A stretch of 26,065 nucleotides of DNA from contig CABUMH010000052.1 in NCBI GenBank assembly GCA_902492555.1, positions 1-26,065 of the forward strand, written 5' to 3'. Made by a program: the position numbers and the translations under genes. Under the pieces are notes generated by a model. That model saw only the letters and a program-made list of their open reading frames with translations, did not search any database and was not told where the DNA came from. Shown here piece after piece: positions 8,213-15,170 of this stretch; position 1 is the stretch's first letter, and the number at the start of each line of letters is the position of its first letter. Source of the DNA: Eisenbergiella sp900555195 (GTDB lineage Bacteria > Bacillota > Clostridia > Lachnospirales > Lachnospiraceae).

Positions 8213-9778
8213 TTAATGCAAAATCACATCCTGTTCCTCTCCTTCAGGCGCCGGAAGGAGTGGATTGCGCGGTGAAGTCTTCAGAATCGCTTCCAGTAAT
8301 TGCGCATCATGATTTTCCCTGACATCACACACCTGATCCAGGATCATGGTCATCTCCTTTCCCGGGCGGCATGCAGGCCAATCCGGAAGCCTGTCTGTTC
8401 CCGGCGTTCCATACCTCGCAAAATGTGCCCAGGCGCCGCAGATTTGTTCCTGCAGTTTTTCCGATACGCCGGGGATACAGCATACAGGTACTCTGTCGAT
8501 ATTATGAAAGACAAAAGGAATCTCCGCACAATGCCATGCCGGATTCAGCCCATCAAAGGGCAGATCCAGGGAAAACAGATAGCTGTACACAGGCGCCGAC
8601 GCCTCCTGCGCCATTTTCTCTATGAAATCCTTTGTGGGGATGCGGATGAACGGATCCAACGCAGGTAGCCAGCTGAGAGGCTTACCCGGATAGGCTTTAT
8701 TAAGCAGTTCCTTCAGACGAAATGCATGCGCTCCATACTTCTTTTCCAGCATGCGCATCATCCCCTCTTCCGACCGATCGCCTTCCTCTGTACCGATACG
8801 CCCTGAGGTGAACTCCGCAAGCACGCTTCCGATCAGAACCGGTATCGTCTTTGCATGCTCAGAAAATCCCACTTTTCTCGGATCTCCCAGATACCATCCG
8901 TTCGCAACCGGTGTTCCGCCCACATACAAACCCTGTGCTTTCAGCCGCGGGGCCACCTGGTTATAGGCCTGTGCCAGGCGGGAATAGGGAACCTTCTCCA
9001 GGGCTTCCACATCTTCTTCTTTTAACCCCAGTTCAGAAAGCAGGGCCGACACGACTGGCCTGGCATCCTGCTTCTCTTCCATAAAGTCATCGATCACGCC
9101 GCTCTGTATGATTCCTTTATGGAACAAGCCGTCTGCGGCAGGCGTATTCATCAGGGTCCAGACCTTCATCCCGCCTCCGGACTGGCCGAACAGCGTCACA
9201 TTTCCAGGATCCCCGCCGAACGCCTTGATATTTTTCTGAATCCAGCGTAAAGCCATCACGATATCCGCATTTCCGGCATTCCCGGAATTGGCATATTTTT
9301 CTCCATAGGCGGACAGGTCAAAATATCCCAGAATATTCAGCCTGTGATTCAGCGACACCACCACAACGTCTTCTGCCTGTGCGAGATGATCTCCTTCATA
9401 GGCGATCTGCTCGATGGAGGAACCTGCAGCAAATCCACCGCCATGGAGCCATACCATAACCGGCTTGGCAGCATCCGCATCAAGGCTCGTCGTCCAGATA
9501 TTCAAATATTGGCAGTTCTCATCCATGGGCCAGTACCGATGCGGAGCGCGCACATCTTCAAACGGTTCATCCTGATTCAGCAAGGGGCATACATAGCCGT
9601 ATGCCAGCGCATCCTTCACCCCTTCCCAGGGTTCGGTCTCCTTAGGCATCTGAAAACGCTGTGCGTCGGCATATTTGATTCCCTGAAACGCATAGACTCC
9701 TTCATATAAATATCCCCGGATTTTTCCCTGCGCGGTGACAGCGACCGTCTCTTCATTGGAACAATTGAATTTTCCCAA
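8213..9778 (-). CDS. Type-B carboxylesterase (para-nitrobenzyl esterase family)
   Basis: This is a 521-residue alpha/beta hydrolase of the carboxylesterase/cholinesterase family. HGGGFAAGSS (residues 112-121) is the oxyanion hole. GQSGGG places the nucleophile Ser at about 200, with Gln rather than the more common Glu before it. HCAEIPFVFHN near residue 415 supplies the catalytic His. The preceding YLNIWT and the GNAGNADIVMALRWIQKNI block are family landmarks. There is no signal peptide, so it should be cytoplasmic. The physiological ester is unknown. The start is taken as TTG at 9778 because AAAGGAGG lies at ideal distance; the in-frame ATG at 9844 would overlap the MFS gene and has no good ribosome site. 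It follows the MFS gene by 40 nt, which suggests one transcript for uptake and hydrolysis. Confidence 0.9.
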   Translation of the reverse strand: MGKFNCSNEETVAVTAQGKIRGYLYEGVYAFQGIKYADAQRFQMPKETEPWEGVKDALAYGYVCPLLNQDEPFEDVRAPHRYWPMDENCQYLNIWTTSLDADAAKPVMVWLHGGGFAAGSSIEQIAYEGDHLAQAEDVVVVSLNHRLNILGYFDLSAYGEKYANSGNAGNADIVMALRWIQKNIKAFGGDPGNVTLFGQSGGGMKVWTLMNTPAADGLFHKGIIQSGVIDDFMEEKQDARPVVSALLSELGLKEEDVEALEKVPYSRLAQAYNQVAPRLKAQGLYVGGTPVANGWYLGDPRKVGFSEHAKTIPVLIGSVLAEFTSGRIGTEEGDRSEEGMMRMLEKKYGAHAFRLKELLNKAYPGKPLSWLPALDPFIRIPTKDFIEKMAQEASAPVYSYLFSLDLPFDGLNPAWHCAEIPFVFHNIDRVPVCCIPGVSEKLQEQICGAWAHFARYGTPGTDRLPDWPACRPGKEMTMILDQVCDVRENHDAQLLEAILKTSPRNPLLPAPEGEEQDVILH

Positions 9779-9818
9779 ACCATTTCCTCCTTTCCATGCT
9801 TCAGCTTCAGCATTCTTT

Positions 9819-11009
9819 CTATAAATGTTTCCCCATTTCAGCACTTCTTTGCTTCATCATTCGGTTCAGCCGTTCTGATGCTGCAAGCATCAGACAGGTC
9901 AGCAGCAGTAAGTATATCGGAAACAGCCCCATGCCAACCACAGAAGCGAGGGCTCCGAACAGCGGCGGCATAAGGGTATTTCCCGTATAGGCACAGGCCA
10001 TCTGGATCCCTATGATCGCCTGAGAATTCTCCTCCCCGAAGTGAAAAGGCGTGGCATGAATGATAGAAGGATAGATCGGCGCGCAGCCCAGTCCAATCAG
10101 GATCAATCCTGCCAAGGCCAGTCCATCCGCCTGCACCGGAATCAAAACTAGGAGGATCCCCGCCAAAATGACGGCAGTTCCAAGCCGAATCATTCTCTTA
10201 TCCCCCAAGCGGTCTGCCACAAATCCACACAGAAAACGGCCGGCCGTGATGCCAATGCAGAACATGGAAGCGAATCTAGCCGCCACAGAAGGCTCGATCC
10301 CGCGATGCTGTGCCAGATAACTGCTGGCCCACAGCATGGCCGTCTGTTCCAACGCGCAATATCCAAAAAAGGCTGCCAAAACATACGGCACACCTTTTAT
10401 CCGAAACACCTGTACAAGCCCCAGCTCTCTCCCTTCTTTTCCACCATCTGCCCCATTTCCTCCTCTTTTTTTCCACAAAGGCAGACTCACAAAAAGGATC
10501 AGGCTCAGGACAATCTGTATAATAGATACCAGACGGTATCCATGGTTCCAGCCATATCCTCCAGTCAGGCTGTAACTCATGATATAAGGGCTGATCGTGG
10601 CTCCCACGCCCCAGAAGCAATGCAGCCAGCTCATATGACGGGAACTGTAATGAAGCGCCACATAATTGTTCAGCGCAGCATCCACCGCACCCGCCCCAAG
10701 CCCATAGGGAACTGCCCACAAACACAGCATCCAGAAAGCATTGGAGACAGAGAAACCAAACAAAGCGGCCGCTGTCATCAACACGCTGGCCGCCGTCACC
10801 ACGCCCGCCCCCAGCTTTCTTGTCAGTTTGTCAGAAAGAAGGCTGGAGACGATCGTCCCTATGGAAATAATCATTGTAACAAGGCCGGCATAGGAAACGG
10901 GAACCCCCAGTTCTCCATGCATGACCGGCCAGGCAGAACCCAGCAGAGAGTCCGGAAGCCCCAGGCTGATGAATGCGGCATAGATGATCGCAAGCAATAA
11001 TGTATACAT
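9819..11009 (-). CDS. Major facilitator superfamily transporter
   Basis: This 396-residue protein has about twelve hydrophobic segments and the MFS loop 2-3 motif in the form LLSDKLTRKLGAG, repeated weakly between helices 8 and 9 (GFVADRLGDKRMIRLG). The N-terminal LGLPDSLLGSAWP and the half-repeat organisation resemble the fucose/glucose-permease-like branch of MFS (FucP/YfkF style), but the substrate cannot be assigned. The ATG at 11009 is chosen because AGAGGGAC lies just upstream and the hydrophobic first helix begins immediately. The longer reading frame to 11117 would add a tail with no family resemblance. The downstream esterase is probably co-transcribed. Confidence 0.87.
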   Translation of the reverse strand: MYTLLLAIIYAAFISLGLPDSLLGSAWPVMHGELGVPVSYAGLVTMIISIGTIVSSLLSDKLTRKLGAGVVTAASVLMTAAALFGFSVSNAFWMLCLWAVPYGLGAGAVDAALNNYVALHYSSRHMSWLHCFWGVGATISPYIMSYSLTGGYGWNHGYRLVSIIQIVLSLILFVSLPLWKKRGGNGADGGKEGRELGLVQVFRIKGVPYVLAAFFGYCALEQTAMLWASSYLAQHRGIEPSVAARFASMFCIGITAGRFLCGFVADRLGDKRMIRLGTAVILAGILLVLIPVQADGLALAGLILIGLGCAPIYPSIIHATPFHFGEENSQAIIGIQMACAYTGNTLMPPLFGALASVVGMGLFPIYLLLLTCLMLAASERLNRMMKQRSAEMGKHL

Positions 11010-11110
11010 ATGCAGTGTCCCTCTTTTTGTAAACGTATATCTGGAAATCCCTATGGGAATCCGCAAATAGCGTATCACATATAGAGACAAAAGAAAAGCC
11101 CGCTCCGGCA

Positions 11111-11219
11111 CAAACAATTTGGGAATACACTATACCTTAAACCGGTACCCTACGCCCCACAATCGCAAACGATTTGGGAATCTACTATACCTTAAACCGA
11201 TACCCTACTCCCCAAATCG
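11111..11219 (-). repeat. Imperfect 55-bp tandem duplication of the response-regulator 3' end
   Basis: Two adjacent units, 11111-11165 and 11166-11219, match at most positions. The second unit includes the last codons and stop of the response-regulator gene (WGVGYRFKV-stop). The first, lying after the stop, still spells WGVGYRFKV-stop with only synonymous changes (GGA to GGC, TAT to TAC) but has an extra base just upstream that breaks the frame. Each unit also holds facing arms; in the second, AAACGATTTGGG (11167-11178) is perfectly complementary to CCCAAATCGTTT (11211-11222). Confidence 0.8.
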
Positions 11220-11874
11220 TTTCGATATATTGGGGGTTGGCGGTGTCTGCTTCAATTTTTTCGCGGATCTTTTTGATATGCACGGTTACCGTAGCGATGT
11301 CTCCGATGGAATCCATATCCCAGATCTCCCGGAACAGTTCTTCCTTGGTAAATACATGGTTGGGATTCTCTGCGAGGAAGGTCAGCAGATCGAATTCTTT
11401 CGTTGTGAACGCTTTCTCCACGCCGTCTATATAAACGCGGCGGGCCGTTTTATCGATTCGGATCCCGCGGATTTCCACAATATCGTTCGTCTTCTGGGAA
11501 GAGCTGACCAGGCGGGTATATCTGGCCAGGTGCGCCTTTACCCTGGCTACCAGTTCGCTCGGGCTGAACGGCTTTGTCATGTAGTCGTCCGCTCCCAGTC
11601 CGAGCCCTCTGATCTTATCAATATCATCCTTCTTAGCTGAAACCATCAAAATGGGGATATCCTTTTCATCCCGGATGCGGCGGCAGATCTCGAAGCCGTC
11701 CATGCCTGGCAGCATCAGATCCAGGATTATCAGGTCGTACTCTGTGTTCAGAGCCGCTTCCAGCCCCTTATCTCCTTCATTTTCAATTTCCACCTGGAAA
11801 CCGGATAACTCCAGATAATCCTTCTCCAGGTCTGCAATCGCTTCTTCGTCTTCAATAATCAGAATTTTATTCAT
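11185..11874 (-). CDS. OmpR/PhoB-family response regulator
   Basis: This 229-residue two-domain regulator has a receiver domain with acidic pair E9/D10, phospho-acceptor Asp52 in LIILDLMLPGMDG, Ser79 in MVSAKK and Lys101 in YMTKPFSPSE. A winged-helix DNA-binding domain occupies about residues 130-229 (TTKEFDLLTFLAENP, VTVHIKKIREKIE, IETIWGVGYRFKV). It is translated from an ATG inside the end of the sensor-kinase gene (8-nt overlap), so the two should be produced together and form a cognate pair. Targets are unknown; the MFS-esterase genes that follow on the same strand are the nearest candidates. Its final codons are duplicated beyond the stop. Confidence 0.95.
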   Translation of the reverse strand: MNKILIIEDEEAIADLEKDYLELSGFQVEIENEGDKGLEAALNTEYDLIILDLMLPGMDGFEICRRIRDEKDIPILMVSAKKDDIDKIRGLGLGADDYMTKPFSPSELVARVKAHLARYTRLVSSSQKTNDIVEIRGIRIDKTARRVYIDGVEKAFTTKEFDLLTFLAENPNHVFTKEELFREIWDMDSIGDIATVTVHIKKIREKIEADTANPQYIETIWGVGYRFKV

Positions 11875-13351
11875 TTTCCTCTGCCTCCCTGTATTTTCTT
11901 ATTACAAAGTGCAAACAGGTCCCTTCTCCTTCTTTGCTGGTCGCCCAGATGTATCCGCCGTGATCCTCTATAATTTTCTTTACAATGGACAGGCCGATGC
12001 CGCTGCCTCCCATGGCGGAATTTCTGGATGCGTCTGTGCGGTAGAACCGTTCAAAGATATTTCCCAGATCCTTTGCCGCGATCCCTTTTCCGTTATCCTC
12101 AATCTCCACCCGGACGGAATCCACCTCATCCAGGATGCGTATATTGATGATACCCTTGGGCTTGTCGATATACTTAATGCTGTTGCCTATGATATTGTTG
12201 ATTACCTTCTTTAACTGCTCCGGATCCGCGATAATACGCGTATCAGGATCCACCAGGTTGGAATAGTTCAGTTCAATATTCTTGGACTCCAGATCCAGCC
12301 CCACATCCTCCACACAGTCCTGGAAGAATTCCGCCAGGTTGATCCTGTGGAAATTGTAAGGGATCCGATTGCTGTCAATTCCCGAGTAGTAAGTGAGTTC
12401 ATTAATCAGGCGGTTCATGTCATTGGCCTTGGTATAAATGGTTTTAATATATCGCTCCATCTTCTCCGGCGTATCCGCCACACCGTCCATAATGCCCTCC
12501 ACATACCCCTTGATCGCAGTGATCGGTGTTTTCAGGTCGTGGGTGATATTGCTGATCAGCTCTCTGTTCTGCTGCTCATTCTGCTTCTTTTCTTCTGTTG
12601 ATTCCTTCAATCGAAGCCGCATATCTTCATAATTGCGGTACAGTTCTCCGATTTCACTGGTGTCCTCCGATGTGAGCCTGTACTCAAAATTCCCTTCGGC
12701 GATGTTCTGCATGGCCACATTCAGCTTATTGATCGGAGCCAGCACTCCCTTGGAAATCCATTGGGTCAGCACCATACTGGTCACCACCAGGATGATCAGA
12801 ATCGCCAGAAACAGATATCCCAGCAGCGCTTTCGATATCACGCTGTTCACCTTCGTAACAATGAACAGGCTGCCTTCAGCCCCATCCGAGAAGCGGAAAT
12901 CAATCTGCTTGACCAGTTTCTGCATATCATTATAGTAAAAACCGGAATTCACATCCGTATTTTCAAACCCATAGGCCGGAAGTCTGGAAAACAGCATTCT
13001 CGTTGCTGTCTCATTTCCGGTATAATAGACCTCTTCCCCTTTACGCACCACCAAATAGGAGGACAGCTGCATAGCCTCCTCATTCATCTGGCTTAAATAT
13101 TCCTTATCTTCCAGCTTCTGCGTATCCTCATTTGCCGTCTCCGCAAGCAGCTGGTACAGCCCATCCGTCATATCACTGAAGGATGTCAAGGAATCCGACA
13201 TAGTGCTGTAATCCGAACGCTCGATCCCGTAACTGACATCGGAATGATGCACCAGCGTAGCTCCAATCGCCAGAAAAGCCACTCCCGACATGAGCAGGGG
13301 CAGGAGAATCACGATTAAAAAAGTAATAATCAGTTTTGTCTTAAATTTCAT
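11867..13351 (-). CDS. Membrane sensor histidine kinase
   Basis: This 494-residue kinase has a first membrane helix at about residues 7-33, an extracytoplasmic sensor region of about 140 residues, a second helix at about 175-198, and a HAMP linker to about 250. A HisKA domain follows with phospho-acceptor His271 in SNITHDLKTPITAIKGY, then a HATPase domain with N box (NNIIGNSIKYID), G1 (DNGKGI), F box (FERFYRTD) and G2 (GSGIGLSIVKKI). The ligand is unknown and the sensor region shows no recognised fold. It is the first gene of the pair with the downstream response regulator, and it diverges from perR across a 209-bp AT-rich region. A minus-strand TGGTACAAT at 13422-13430 is a possible extended -10 element. 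Confidence 0.95.
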   Translation of the reverse strand: MKFKTKLIITFLIVILLPLLMSGVAFLAIGATLVHHSDVSYGIERSDYSTMSDSLTSFSDMTDGLYQLLAETANEDTQKLEDKEYLSQMNEEAMQLSSYLVVRKGEEVYYTGNETATRMLFSRLPAYGFENTDVNSGFYYNDMQKLVKQIDFRFSDGAEGSLFIVTKVNSVISKALLGYLFLAILIILVVTSMVLTQWISKGVLAPINKLNVAMQNIAEGNFEYRLTSEDTSEIGELYRNYEDMRLRLKESTEEKKQNEQQNRELISNITHDLKTPITAIKGYVEGIMDGVADTPEKMERYIKTIYTKANDMNRLINELTYYSGIDSNRIPYNFHRINLAEFFQDCVEDVGLDLESKNIELNYSNLVDPDTRIIADPEQLKKVINNIIGNSIKYIDKPKGIINIRILDEVDSVRVEIEDNGKGIAAKDLGNIFERFYRTDASRNSAMGGSGIGLSIVKKIIEDHGGYIWATSKEGEGTCLHFVIRKYREAEENE

Positions 13352-13490
13352 TTATAATCCCCGATTTCCGCCAAATCCTTTCTGTATGCCCCGCATACTT
13401 TGCACAGACTTTAACACACATATTGTACCATAAAAGAAAAAACGAAAAATAAAAACAGAAAAATAAATTTCTAAAAAAAATATAAACCCA

Positions 13491-13519
13491 TTGACAACCC
13501 ATACATCGTTTGCTATAGT
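13491..13519 (+). promoter_or_regulatory. Sigma-A promoter of perR
   Basis: A perfect -35 TTGACA (13491-13496) and a TATAGT -10 (13514-13519) are separated by 17 bp, with a TG one base before the -10 (extended -10). Transcription would start near 13526, about 35 nt before the perR start codon, inside the palindrome described next. Confidence 0.8.
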
Positions 13520-13524
13520 AACAG

Positions 13525-13545
13525 TAACAATTATCATTTTTGTTA
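13525..13545 (+). promoter_or_regulatory. Candidate PerR operator
   Basis: TAACAATTATC (13525-13535) faces ATTTTTGTTA (13536-13545), an AT-rich dyad centred on one base with outer arms TAACAA/TTGTTA. The 7-1-7 style and AT content fit Fur/PerR boxes, although it does not match the TTATAATNATTATAA consensus closely. It overlaps the predicted transcription start, where binding would repress. The assignment is inference. Confidence 0.55.
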
Positions 13546-13560
13546 GAAAGGAGGGCTTGC

Positions 13561-13959
13561 ATGACGCTGAAATACAGCCGCCAAAGGGAAGCGATCAAAA
13601 AATTCCTGATGACGAGAGACGACCATCCGACGGCAGATGTGGTATACAGCAATGTACGAACAGAATTTCCCAATATCAGTCTCGGAACCGTATACCGTAA
13701 TTTGACCCTGCTTGCCGATCTGGGCGAGATATCCAGGCTTCGGGTCGGGGACGGAGTGGATCATTTCGATGCAGATACCAGCCCCCATTACCATTTTGTA
13801 TGTGAATCCTGCGGAGGTGTAACAGATCTGAAAACAGAAAGTCTGGATTCGATTGTAGAAATAGCCAGCAGAAATTTTAACGGCAGAATTCAAGGGCATA
13901 TTACTTATTTCTATGGTCTGTGTCCTCACTGTGTTCATCAGGTAAAAAAGTCTTCGTAA
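13561..13959 (+). CDS. perR: PerR-type peroxide-sensing Fur-family repressor
   Basis: This 132-residue regulator aligns to Bacillus subtilis PerR with a constant offset of 15. The regulatory metal ligands His22, Asp70, His76, His78 and Asp89 correspond to H37, D85, H91, H93 and D104. The structural zinc cysteines 81, 84, 121 and 124 correspond to C96, C99, C136 and C139. Asp70 is the residue that favours a peroxide-sensing site over a Fur or Zur site. The winged helix is at about residues 5-62 (HPTADVVYS, SLGTVYRNLTLL). The start ATG follows AGAAAGGAGG. A dyad at its own promoter suggests autoregulation, and the rubrerythrin and desulfoferrodoxin genes that follow are classic PerR targets in clostridia. 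Confidence 0.9.
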   Translation: MTLKYSRQREAIKKFLMTRDDHPTADVVYSNVRTEFPNISLGTVYRNLTLLADLGEISRLRVGDGVDHFDADTSPHYHFVCESCGGVTDLKTESLDSIVEIASRNFNGRIQGHITYFYGLCPHCVHQVKKSS

Positions 13960-13975
13960 CTTTTTATTGTTAGCC

Positions 13976-13998
13976 GGCAGCCGTTTTAAAAACGGTTG
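13976..13998 (+). promoter_or_regulatory. Short inverted repeat in the perR-rubrerythrin gap
   Basis: CCGTTT (13981-13986) and AAACGG (13990-13995) flank a short AT loop, with one or two extra weak pairs outside. It sits between the perR stop and the rubrerythrin ribosome site (AAAAGGAG at about 14020). It could be an attenuator, processing site or operator; nothing decides between these. Confidence 0.35.
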
Positions 13999-14036
13999 TT
14001 CCCTATAAAAAATCTCAAGAAAAGGAGAATAAGAGT

Positions 14037-14579
14037 ATGAAATTCGTATGTCAGGTATGTGGTTATGTTTATGAAGGAGATGCTGCCCCGGAGAAGTGCC
14101 CTGTATGTGGTGCTCCCGCTGAGAAGTTCACTGCTCAGGACGGCAAGATGGAATGGGCTGCTGAGCATGTAGTTGGCGTTGCTCAGGGCGCAAGCGAAGA
14201 TATCATTGAAGATCTGAGAGCAAATTTTGCAGGAGAGTGCTCCGAAGTAGGTATGTATCTTGCAATGGCTAGAGTTGCTCACAGAGAAGGCTATCCTGAA
14301 ATCGGCCTTTACTGGGAAAAGGCTGCTTATGAAGAAGCAGAGCATGCTGCCAAGTTCGCAGAGCTGCTCGGCGAAGTTGTTACGGATTCCACCAAGAAGA
14401 ATCTGGAGATGAGAGTAGAAGCTGAAAATGGCGCAACCGCTGGCAAATTCGATCTTGCAAAGCGCGCGAAAGCTGCCAACCTGGATGCAATTCATGATAC
14501 CGTACATGAAATGGCTCGCGACGAGGCTCGTCACGGAAAAGCTTTCCAGGGACTGCTTGAGAGATATTTCGGCAAATAA
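14037..14579 (+). CDS. Reverse rubrerythrin (N-terminal rubredoxin, C-terminal diiron domain)
   Basis: This 180-residue protein begins with a rubredoxin domain (CQVCGY and CPVCGAP, residues 5-25), followed by a four-helix ferritin-like domain. The domain order is the reverse of classic rubrerythrin. Diiron ligands fall in ANFAGECSEVGMY, EEAEHAAKFAEL and ARDEARHGKAFQ. Such proteins reduce peroxide, and in Clostridium acetobutylicum they are strongly induced by oxygen under PerR control. It follows perR by 77 nt and precedes desulfoferrodoxin by 54 nt on the same strand. Many GCT alanine and GAA/GAT codons, unlike the GCC/GCG-rich neighbours, suit a highly expressed gene. Confidence 0.93.
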   Translation: MKFVCQVCGYVYEGDAAPEKCPVCGAPAEKFTAQDGKMEWAAEHVVGVAQGASEDIIEDLRANFAGECSEVGMYLAMARVAHREGYPEIGLYWEKAAYEEAEHAAKFAELLGEVVTDSTKKNLEMRVEAENGATAGKFDLAKRAKAANLDAIHDTVHEMARDEARHGKAFQGLLERYFGK

Positions 14580-14633
14580 ATCGAAACCTGTTCAGGCTTC
14601 ACTCTCTGATTGAGAAAGGAAGGTATAAATTAT

Positions 14634-15002
14634 ATGGATTTCTATATTTGCAAGCATTGTGGCAATATCATCATGAAGGTGACCGATCATAAGGTTCCCG
14701 TTATGTGCTGCGGCGAAAAGATGGAACTTCTGGAAGCCGGTGTCACCGATGCTGCTGTGGAAAAGCACGTTCCTTCTTATCACGTTGAAAACAATGTGGT
14801 AAAGGTTCAGGTCGGCTCCACCGCTCATCCCATGACAGAAGCTCACTGGATCGAATGGATCGCTGTACAGACAAGTCATGGAGCACAGTTCAGATGGCTG
14901 ACCCCCAGCGACAGTCCTGAAGCTTCCTTTGCACTGGCAGAGGGAGAAGAACTGCAGGCTGTATATGCTTACTGCAATCTGCATGGATTGTGGAAGGCGT
15001 AA
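14634..15002 (+). CDS. dfx: Desulfoferrodoxin / superoxide reductase
   Basis: This 122-residue protein has both iron centres. Center I is the desulforedoxin site with Cys6, Cys9 and the Cys25-Cys26 pair (CKHCGN, MCCGEKM). Center II, the catalytic Fe(His)4Cys site, has Glu43-Lys44-His45 (EKHVP), His65 and His71 (AHPMTEAHWIEW), and Cys114 with His117 (CNLHGLW). It reduces superoxide to hydrogen peroxide without releasing oxygen, and the peroxide can be handled by the upstream rubrerythrin. The start at 14634 follows GAAAGGAAGG; an in-frame ATG at 14610 overlaps that ribosome site. It is the last gene of the perR-rubrerythrin-dfx cluster and is followed by hairpins. Confidence 0.93.
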   Translation: MDFYICKHCGNIIMKVTDHKVPVMCCGEKMELLEAGVTDAAVEKHVPSYHVENNVVKVQVGSTAHPMTEAHWIEWIAVQTSHGAQFRWLTPSDSPEASFALAEGEELQAVYAYCNLHGLWKA

Positions 15003-15028
15003 ACGGAAGCATTATTCATGGTGAAACG

Positions 15029-15053
15029 GTGGGAACACGCAACGTGTTCCCAC
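15029..15053 (+). terminator. Hairpin after dfx
   Basis: GTGGGAACACG (15029-15039) and CGTGTTCCCAC (15043-15053) form a perfect 11-bp stem with a CAA loop. The following TTATATAA is only weakly U-rich, so it may act as a weak terminator or a 3'-end stabiliser. Confidence 0.6.
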
Positions 15054-15072
15054 TTATATAAATCAAGGAAAC

Positions 15073-15102
15073 GCCGCATAGACCTGTACATGGTCTTGCG
15101 GC
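15073..15102. other. Second hairpin of the dfx-ahcY gap
   Basis: GCCGCA-T-AGACC (15073-15084) pairs with GGTCT-TGCGGC (15092-15102) with one bulged base and a seven-base loop. There is no T-tract on the plus side. It could be part of a structured 3' region. Confidence 0.5.
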
Positions 15103-15111
15103 ACTATATTT

Positions 15112-15145
15112 AAGCGGCCGCCCTCCTTTCGGAGAGCGGCCGCTT
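15112..15145. terminator. Bidirectional terminator between dfx and ahcY
   Basis: AAGCGGCCGC (15112-15121) pairs with GCGGCCGCTT (15136-15145), extended after one mismatch by CTCC/GGAG around a TTTC loop. TTTCTTAATTTC follows on the plus strand and TTAAATATA on the minus strand. It lies between convergent genes, as expected for a shared intrinsic terminator. Confidence 0.8.
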
Positions 15146-15170
15146 TCTTAATTTCACTAATACGATGCAA

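Noticed and set aside
9616..9813. A short minus-strand frame starting at ATG 9769-9771 region, just after AAAGGAGG
   Set aside because: It uses the same ribosome site as the carboxylesterase but lies in another frame and gives an arginine-rich peptide without features. The esterase frame from TTG 9778 explains the site.
11167..11222. The 12-bp facing arms at the response-regulator end as an intrinsic terminator
   Set aside because: The loop would be 32 nt, the stem is AT-rich, one arm is coding sequence, and no T-tract follows on the minus strand.
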